From contig JACRDJ010000047.1 of assembly GCA_016218635.1 (NCBI GenBank), forward strand, positions 1 to 7,134: a stretch of 7,134 nt of DNA, given 5' to 3'. Made by a program: the position numbers and the translations under genes. Origin of the DNA: Candidatus Iainarchaeum sp. (GTDB taxonomy: Archaea; Iainarchaeota; Iainarchaeia; Iainarchaeales; JAFGBZ01). This document shows, one piece after another, positions 1-4,622 of the stretch. Every line of letters starts with the position of its first letter. The first letter of the stretch is position 1. A model generated the notes under the pieces. It ran no database searches and was not told where the DNA came from. It was given only the letters and a program-made list of their open reading frames with translations.

Positions 1-295
1 GCTCAATCGTATGAGGATTGGCCTGTATAAATTTCCCGGCTGACGTAAATGATACAAGATTCGCTGCATTGCTAAGGTAATACTTGATCAGCGCTTTCAT
101 TGCCGGAGTTTTTCTGACACGAAATCTTTTAAGAAGACCCTTTGTTAGAAGGTCATCAAAGTAATTAAGCAAAACTTCTGTCTTCTTCACCGATAATGCC
201 ACTTCCGGAAACGAACCTGCCTCTATATATTTATGAAGAAGGCCGTCTATCTCTGCCTCTTTACCAACAATATCAAAGGCTTTTTTTGCTTCCAT
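1..295 (-). CDS. DUF4143-type AAA+ ATPase, C-terminal fragment (runs off the left edge, N-terminal domain missing)
   Basis: An open frame of 98 codons runs from an ATG at 295-293 to the window edge with no stop. The visible protein has EAGSFPEVA (residues 25-33), then YFDDLL (45-50), LKRFRVRKT (55-63), ALIKYYLSNAANLVSF (68-83) and a helical GKFIQANPHTIE. By family knowledge this order matches the region after the ATPase core in archaeal AAA+ ATPases carrying DUF4143, usually written GGFPEV...YYxDxxxRDxxxRxxIR...LLSNxxxLxSxxKLA. Such proteins normally have about 200 residues with Walker A and Walker B motifs before this point. Here there are fewer than 25 residues and no P-loop, and upstream lies an rps12-like start and L30e. 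I infer a truncated gene or a segment brought in by a rearrangement or mis-join. The ATG at 295 is only the first Met in frame and lacks a Shine-Dalgarno motif of its own, so it may not be a real start. GC is about 39%, below the polymerase genes. Family call fairly good; status as an expressed gene doubtful. Confidence 0.65.
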   Translation of the reverse strand, partial: MEAKKAFDIVGKEAEIDGLLHKYIEAGSFPEVALSVKKTEVLLNYFDDLLTKGLLKRFRVRKTPAMKALIKYYLSNAANLVSFTSAGKFIQANPHTIE

Positions 296-345
296 TTTTT
301 GCGTTTTTTCTGCAGAGCTGCAGCCGCAAATTCGCCTTGTCCCAT
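247..345 (-). pseudogene. rps12: Ribosomal protein S12 (uS12) N-terminal fragment, truncated
   Basis: An ATG at 345-343, preceded at 7 nt by AAAGGA (358-353), opens a 32-codon frame ending in TAG at 249-247. The first residues are MGQGEFAAAALQKKRKKWK. Archaeal S12 proteins start with a similar short basic segment (MxxGxFAARKLxxxRxxxxW) and are about 140-150 residues long. In archaea S12 is the usual next ribosomal gene after L30e (with or without nusA), so the context supports the call. S12 belongs to the 30S decoding centre and is essential. Here the S12-like sequence stops at about codon 18-20 and runs into out-of-frame residues (KPLILLVKRQR) and a stop. None of the later S12 signatures, such as the KQPNSAIRK loop, is found in any frame to the window edge. 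The same DNA in the -1 frame encodes the DUF4143 fragment. It could be a true remnant with an intact copy elsewhere, or one side of a mis-assembled junction. The alignment rests on about 19 residues. Confidence 0.55.
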
Positions 346-352
346 GATGGAT

Positions 353-358
353 TCCTTT
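353..358 (-). promoter_or_regulatory. Shine-Dalgarno-like site for the rps12-like start
   Basis: AAAGGA on the minus strand, 7 nt before the ATG at 345. It supports translation from that ATG and contrasts with the ATG at 295 of the overlapping DUF4143 frame, which has only A-rich sequence in front of it. Confidence 0.45.
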
Positions 359-376
359 CACTTTTTCCTTCGAAAG

Positions 377-388
377 ATTTATATTATA
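377..388 (-). promoter_or_regulatory. TATA-like element in the L30e-rps12 gap
   Basis: The only sizeable non-coding gap in the window (346-415, 70 nt) contains TATAATATAAAT on the minus strand, set between a GC-rich stretch and the rps12-like start. An archaeal promoter with this TATA box would start transcription about 25-27 nt downstream, near 355, giving a leader of about 10 nt before the ATG at 345. No clear purine BRE precedes it (the upstream bases are GC-rich, CCGCCCGC), which weakens the call. If real, it would allow the downstream genes to be transcribed separately from the polymerase operon. Confidence 0.3.
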
Positions 389-391
389 GCG

Positions 392-407
392 GGCGGTTTG
401 GGCCGCC
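392..407 (-). repeat. Small GC-rich inverted repeat (5-bp stem, 6-nt loop) after L30e
   Basis: GGCGG and CCGCC arms (392-396 and 403-407) flank a 6-nt loop, 9 nt after the L30e stop codon and directly before the TATA-like element. There is no T-run following on the coding strand, so it is not a convincing terminator. It may mark the boundary between the polymerase operon and the next transcription unit, or be a chance result of a GC-rich spacer. Confidence 0.25.
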
Positions 408-415
408 GTGGCCGG

Positions 416-781
416 TTATTCCTTTTTAACGGCTTTCTTGGTTTTGCGGGTTTTTTGTTTTTTTTCCGCGGCGGGCATGGAGCCGAGTTCGAGGATTTTG
501 CTTTTTCCGGCATCCAGCACGCTGATGGCCGTGCAGGTGAAGGGGTTGGCGCACACAGAGCCCAGTTCAAGTCCGCTGCCTTCGTATTCCTGGACGGGTA
601 TGCCGGTGAGCTGGGCGTTGTGAACCAGTTTTTCGCGGCTGTGTGCGGGAATGTTGCGGGCCAGGATTAATAGTTTGGTTTTTCCGTGGAGAAGGTTTTT
701 TTCGGCTTCACGGAATCCATACGCGATTTTGCCGGTGTCGGCGGTGCGGCGGATTTCTTTTTCTTGGGTTACTTTGTCCAT
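416..781 (-). CDS. rpl30e: 50S ribosomal protein L30e (eL30)
   Basis: This 121-residue protein belongs to the archaeal/eukaryotic L30e family, RNA-binding proteins of the large ribosomal subunit with the L7Ae/L30e fold. The family pattern is clear: an N-terminal helix leading to TGKIAYG (16-22), GKTKLLILARNIP (33-45), a middle helix with KLVHNAQLTGIPV (51-63), and the signature LELGSVCANPFTCTAISVLDAG (71-92; compare ELGxxCGKPFxxxxxxVxDxG). After about residue 100, where most archaeal homologues end, there is an extra lysine-rich tail (AEKKQKTRKTKKAVKKE) that may contact rRNA; that role is inferred. The start ATG at 781 has GAGGA (792-788) 6 nt upstream and lies 14 nt after the A'' stop. L30e directly after rpoA2 is the standard archaeal order. 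The nusA homologue that usually comes next is absent here. Confidence 0.93.
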   Translation of the reverse strand: MDKVTQEKEIRRTADTGKIAYGFREAEKNLLHGKTKLLILARNIPAHSREKLVHNAQLTGIPVQEYEGSGLELGSVCANPFTCTAISVLDAGKSKILELGSMPAAEKKQKTRKTKKAVKKE

Positions 782-787
782 GGTGAT

Positions 788-792
788 TCCTC
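788..792 (-). promoter_or_regulatory. Shine-Dalgarno site of rpl30e
   Basis: GAGGA on the minus strand, 6 nt before the ATG at 781 and 3 nt after the A'' stop codon (798-796). It fixes the L30e start at MDKVTQ. Confidence 0.6.
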
Positions 793-795
793 GGT

Positions 796-2001
796 TTATT
801 CTTTTTCCTTCATGATGAGTTCAACGAGGCCGGTTCCCACCTTGATGGGCTGGCCGACGATGATGTTTTCGACGACTCCGTCGAGGCGTTCAATTTCTCC
901 TTTGAATGCGGCGTCCATGAGGTGTTTGACGGTTTCCTCGAATGCGGCGCGGGCGAAGGGTGAGCGTTTTTCGCGGGTGATTCCGGTGCGTACGATTCCT
1001 TTCACGTCCCCGGTCCAGCCCATGAGGTCGCCTAAGAGCATGATGTGGCGGATGTCGACGGCAATGTTGTTCTGGCGGAGTACGCCGGAGAGTTCGTTGA
1101 CGATGGCCATGCGTCCGGCTTCGATGCCGAGTACGGAGGCGATTTCCTTGATGTCGTTGGTGGTGGTGCGGTTTCCGTCCACTTCGGGGAGTTTGAGCAC
1201 GGCTTTGAGGTTGGTTCCGCGGGTCTGGATGAAGAATTCCTTTTCGCCTTCGGTGACAATTGTTTTTTCGATGCCGCGGACTCCCTGGATGCGGGTGTTG
1301 CGGAGTTTGTTGATGGCTTTGCGTGTTTTGAGGAAGTCGTTTTTTCCGATTTCAAAGGTGAGCTTGTTCTTGCTTTTGCGGGGTTTGAGTTTGAGGGCTT
1401 TTACGATTTTTTCCTCGAGGGCTTCCATGCTGACGTTGCGTTGCCCGGCGCGTTCGCTGTCCATTTCAATGGTAACGGTTTTTTCGCGGTAGTCTTCCTG
1501 GATGATGACGACGTCTTCAATGCGCACGTCAATGAGGCTTTTGGCGAAGTCGCTGGTTTTTTCGCGGCTTTTGGAGAGTTCGGGTTCAAGGTAAATGCTC
1601 ATGACGGGGTATTTGGCTTTGCTGCGTCCGTCCACGATTTCTTCCACGCGCTGGATTCCGCTTCCCACGGAGACTTCCGCGGAGCCTGCATAGTGCTTGG
1701 TTCGCAGTGTAAGCTGGGTTCCGGGTTCTCCGAGTGACTGGGCGGCCACCATTCCGACGGCTTCGCCGGGTTCGACCTTGAGTTTCTCGTAGTTTTCCTG
1801 GAGTTGGGTGAGGAAGTCCTCTTTCTGGTTTTCCTTGAGTTTTTTGTCTTCGAGGAGGCGTTCCACGCCTTTGAGTACGGAGGGGGGCAGGAGTCCGGCT
1901 GCGGGAAACAGGGCTTCGCCCGCGAACAGGTTGTCTTCGCGTTTGCCGGCGTGGCTTTTTTCTTCTTCCAGGACTGCCTTTTTTTCTTTTTTGGGGGGCA
2001 T
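796..2001 (-). CDS. rpoA2: DNA-directed RNA polymerase subunit A'' (Rpo1C)
   Basis: This 401-residue protein is the C-terminal part of the split archaeal largest subunit. It carries the trigger loop and jaw, which help load NTPs and close the catalytic site. Visible landmarks are LPPSVLKGVERLL (38-50), the trigger-loop region EPGEAVGMVAAQSLGEPGTQ (77-96) followed by LTLRTKHYAG (97-106), the jaw-region middle part, and the C-terminal HIMLLGDLM (319-327), ARAAFEETVKHLMDAA (350-365) and VVENIIVGQPIKVGTGLVEL (376-395). The catalytic trigger-loop histidine is kept (H103, equivalent to Rpb1 H1085), but the usual TFHYAG reads TKHYAG, and the following TLGLPRL-type sequence reads GSGIQRV. About 35 charged residues precede the first conserved segment, an unusually long N-terminus; no other Met occurs before residue 84. 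The ATG at 2001 lies 2 nt after the A' stop, with GGAG (2016-2013) inside the end of A', which supports this start. Confidence 0.97.
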   Translation of the reverse strand: MPPKKEKKAVLEEEKSHAGKREDNLFAGEALFPAAGLLPPSVLKGVERLLEDKKLKENQKEDFLTQLQENYEKLKVEPGEAVGMVAAQSLGEPGTQLTLRTKHYAGSAEVSVGSGIQRVEEIVDGRSKAKYPVMSIYLEPELSKSREKTSDFAKSLIDVRIEDVVIIQEDYREKTVTIEMDSERAGQRNVSMEALEEKIVKALKLKPRKSKNKLTFEIGKNDFLKTRKAINKLRNTRIQGVRGIEKTIVTEGEKEFFIQTRGTNLKAVLKLPEVDGNRTTTNDIKEIASVLGIEAGRMAIVNELSGVLRQNNIAVDIRHIMLLGDLMGWTGDVKGIVRTGITREKRSPFARAAFEETVKHLMDAAFKGEIERLDGVVENIIVGQPIKVGTGLVELIMKEKE

Positions 2002-2003
2002 GC

Positions 2004-4619
2004 TTATTCATTCTCCAGGAATTTCACAAGTTCTTTTTCCACGTGCATGGTCTTGCCTTTGGCGGACTTGGTGGTGAATACGGCGTCTTCCCCGAAGAGG
2101 AACTGCACGACTTTTTTGTCGGAGGTGCGCACGGTGAGGTCGTTGTTGACCACGAGGTCCTTGAGGGCGTTGGCAAAGCGGCGGTAAAGGTATCCGGATA
2201 CCTTGGTGGATACTCCCGTGTCCACTTCTCCCTGGCGGCCTCCCATGGCGTGATAGAAGTATTCGAAGGCGTTCATTCCGTCCACGAAGTTGGATTCGTT
2301 GAATCCGCCTGCTTTGAATCCGATGTCTCCGCGCTTGTTGGCGGAGATGAGGCGCTGCTTGAATCCTTTCTTGGGGCGGCCTTCGCGTACGGAGGATTGT
2401 CCCCAGAGTCCGGAGATGTTGGTGAGGTTGGTGAAGCTTCCGCGGGATCCGCTCATGATCATGAGCCGGGCGTTGAGCGGAGGTTGGTCTGAAATCAGCA
2501 TTTCCACAGTTTCTTTCATGAGCTGGGCTTCCACTTTGTGCTTGACGCGGGCTCCCAACTGCATCATTTTGAGTTCGAATGATTCTTCGAGTGTGCGTCC
2601 GGGAACGATTTCGAGGGTCTTGTTTTCGAATGCCTTGATGAGTTTTTCGGATTCCTGGATTTCTTCCTGCACGGCCTTGGTGCGGATCATTTTGACTTCG
2701 CGGGTGGATTCGAATTCGTCGAGTCCGACCGTGAGTCCTTTGACGTAGTTGAGGTCACTCACGATTTTGCTGAGTGTGTCATAGAACCGGGTGATGACTC
2801 CGGCGGGGTAGTTTTTGGCGAGTTCGTTGACGAGTTTTCCTTTTCCTTCCCCGAGGCTGGCGGCGTCAATGATTCCGCTTTGCAGCCGGCCGTCTTCGAT
2901 TTCCACGAAGGTGTCGTATTTGTCCCTGGGTTTGCATTCATATCCGGGCAGTACTTTTTCAAGGGTTTTGCCCGTGGTGGATTTATATTTGAGGTTAAGG
3001 GTCTTGGGCAGCAGCTGGGAGAAGATGAGGCGGCCGGAGTATTGTTCGCCCTTGTCGGGTTTGGGTATTTCGGTGAGTCCCATCATGTAGAAGTACTTCA
3101 TGGCGTCTTCTTTGCTGAAGACCGTGTTGCGCATGGTCATGATGACGCAGCCGGAGATTCCGTCTTCTTCGAATACAATGACGGGGGCTCCGTAGCGCGG
3201 GGAAATGATCTGTTTTTCCACCAGCATGAGTTCCTTGGCTTCCGCGATTCCTTCTTCGGTCTGCGGAACGTGCATGTTCATTTCGTCTCCGTCGAAGTCC
3301 GCGTTGTAGGGTTTGCATACCACGGAGTTCATTCGGAACGTTTTTCCGGGCATGATTTTGGCGGTGTGGGCCAGCATGGAGAGGCGGTGCAGGGAGGGCT
3401 GGCGGTTGAAGAGTGCGATGTCGCCATCGCGCATCTGGCGTTCGACCTTGAACCCGGGTGCGAGTTCTTCGATGACTTCGTCCATGTTTTCCTTGGTGAC
3501 GCGTTTGCGGGTTCCGTTCGGGCGCACCACGTAACTGGTTTTTCCGTCTTTGATCAGTTTTTTGGCTTCCTTTAAGCTGTCTTCGGTGATGAACTGGGGG
3601 ACTGTGAGGGTCTGGGCCACTTCTTCGGGGACTCCCAATTGGTTAATGGAAATGTGCGCGTCCGGCGTGATGGTGGAGCGGGCTCCGAAGTTCACGCGTT
3701 TTCCGGTCAGGTTGTACCGGAAGCGTCCCTTTTTTCCCTGCAGGCGCTGAACCAGCGTGCGGAGTGCGCGTCCGCTGCGGTGCTTGGCGGGCGGAACGCC
3801 GGCCGTGTTGTTGTCAAAGTAAGTGGTCACGTGGTATTGGAGGAGGTCCCAGAGGTCTTCAATAATGAGCTGCGGGGCTCCAGCCTCAATGTTGTCCTTG
3901 AGTCGCATGTTGATGCGGATGATGTCCACGAGTTTGTGGGTGAGGTCGTCTTCGGATTTGATTCCGCTATCCAGCGTGATGGAGGGCCGGATGTTGATGG
4001 GGGGCACCTGAAGCACGGTGAGCACGAACCATTCGGGGCGCAGGCGTTTGGGGTTATATCCCAGCAGCTCCAGGTCGTGGTCGGGAACTTTTTCCACCCA
4101 GGCCCGGATGTCGGTGGGGTAAATGCGTTCGTTGTTGATGTAGAAACTGGTGGGTTTGTCGAGAAGGACTTCTTCGCGTTTGGCTCCGCAGTGCGGGCAT
4201 TTCTTGGTTTTCTTGGTTTTAAGCAGGATTTTTGTCTCAAGGTCGGCTTCTCCTTCGGAGGCCCTGAGTTTTTGGCGCAGTTCGTTGAGTTTTTCTTCGG
4301 GGAGTGCGATGCGCCCGCATTCGCGGCAGGTGGCGTTAAGGGTGGCTTCCGTTTTTTTGGAGAATTCGGAGTGGACTACGGGGCGGAATAATTCAATGTG
4401 ACCGAAATGACCGGGGCAGTGCTTCATTTTCTGTCCGCAGGTTTTGCAGCGCAGGCCGGGGTTGATGACTCCGAGGTGGGGGTCCATGAGTCCGTTTTCC
4501 ATGGGGTACCCGTCTTTGTCGTAGGTTTCAGGGGAAGTGGTTTCGAGCACGCTCATTTTGCGGATGAGCTGGGGTCCGAGTACTCCGAATTCAATGGATG
4601 AAATGCGTTTGACCAGCAT
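2004..4619 (-). CDS. rpoA1: DNA-directed RNA polymerase subunit A' (Rpo1N)
   Basis: This 871-residue protein is the N-terminal part of the largest subunit and carries the metal-A catalytic site of transcription; its length is near the usual 870-910. In order: clamp start (GVINPGLRCKTCG), a first zinc site C58/C61/C68/H71, a second zinc site C98/C101/C141/C144, the lid/switch region HRSGRALRTLVQRLQGKKGR (280-299) and GKRVNFGARSTITPD (306-320), FNRQPSLHRLSMLAHTAKI (404-422), and the absolutely conserved catalytic loop NADFDGDEMNMH (439-450) with D441, D443 and D445. Near the C-terminus come the funnel motif SGSRGSFTN (723-731) and the bridge helix, YFYHAMGGRQGEVDTGVSTK (787-806) then VSGYLYRR. 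The bridge-helix motif is normally TAETGY or TANSGY; here it is TKVSGY. The start at 4619 is set by AAGGTG (4631-4626) and lies 3 nt after the B' stop. The protein ends 2 nt before A'', the standard archaeal split. Confidence 0.98.
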   Translation of the reverse strand: MLVKRISSIEFGVLGPQLIRKMSVLETTSPETYDKDGYPMENGLMDPHLGVINPGLRCKTCGQKMKHCPGHFGHIELFRPVVHSEFSKKTEATLNATCRECGRIALPEEKLNELRQKLRASEGEADLETKILLKTKKTKKCPHCGAKREEVLLDKPTSFYINNERIYPTDIRAWVEKVPDHDLELLGYNPKRLRPEWFVLTVLQVPPINIRPSITLDSGIKSEDDLTHKLVDIIRINMRLKDNIEAGAPQLIIEDLWDLLQYHVTTYFDNNTAGVPPAKHRSGRALRTLVQRLQGKKGRFRYNLTGKRVNFGARSTITPDAHISINQLGVPEEVAQTLTVPQFITEDSLKEAKKLIKDGKTSYVVRPNGTRKRVTKENMDEVIEELAPGFKVERQMRDGDIALFNRQPSLHRLSMLAHTAKIMPGKTFRMNSVVCKPYNADFDGDEMNMHVPQTEEGIAEAKELMLVEKQIISPRYGAPVIVFEEDGISGCVIMTMRNTVFSKEDAMKYFYMMGLTEIPKPDKGEQYSGRLIFSQLLPKTLNLKYKSTTGKTLEKVLPGYECKPRDKYDTFVEIEDGRLQSGIIDAASLGEGKGKLVNELAKNYPAGVITRFYDTLSKIVSDLNYVKGLTVGLDEFESTREVKMIRTKAVQEEIQESEKLIKAFENKTLEIVPGRTLEESFELKMMQLGARVKHKVEAQLMKETVEMLISDQPPLNARLMIMSGSRGSFTNLTNISGLWGQSSVREGRPKKGFKQRLISANKRGDIGFKAGGFNESNFVDGMNAFEYFYHAMGGRQGEVDTGVSTKVSGYLYRRFANALKDLVVNNDLTVRTSDKKVVQFLFGEDAVFTTKSAKGKTMHVEKELVKFLENE
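2013..2016 (-). promoter_or_regulatory. Shine-Dalgarno-like site of rpoA2, inside the end of rpoA1
   Basis: GGAG on the minus strand, 11 nt before the ATG at 2001 and within the last codons of A'. The spacing is longer than at the other genes here, so start efficiency may depend on ribosomes finishing A' 2 nt upstream. Confidence 0.4.
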
Positions 4620-4622
4620 GGC

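Noticed and set aside
1..300. Insertion sequence or transposase at the composition break
   Set aside because: No transposase motif, terminal inverted repeat or target duplication is visible; only the ATPase-like fragment can be supported.
447..475. T-rich stretch on the plus strand, considered as a terminator
   Set aside because: On the coding (minus) strand it is A-rich and encodes the L30e lysine tail; archaeal terminators are T-rich on the coding strand.
233..670. Plus-strand open frame across the L30e gene and the gap
   Set aside because: It overlaps L30e antisense and its Phe-rich part is the complement of the Lys-rich tail; no recognisable protein.
686..1492. 268-codon open frame on the plus strand opposite A''
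   Set aside because: It lies antisense to clearly conserved A'' coding sequence, has low-complexity Ser/Arg/Met-rich content, and no ribosome site or family resemblance; it is a shadow frame.
1045..1737. 230-codon plus-strand open frame rich in Phe/Gly/Asp/Val
   Set aside because: Antisense to A''; the composition is the mirror of the Lys/Glu/Thr/Ala-rich coding strand. The similar frames at 2880-3575 and 3639-4391 (opposite A') are rejected for the same reason.
2451..2466. Perfect 16-nt palindrome GCTCATGATCATGAGC
   Set aside because: It lies inside the conserved LMIMSGS coding stretch of A' and does not extend further; most likely chance from codon choice and not an operator.
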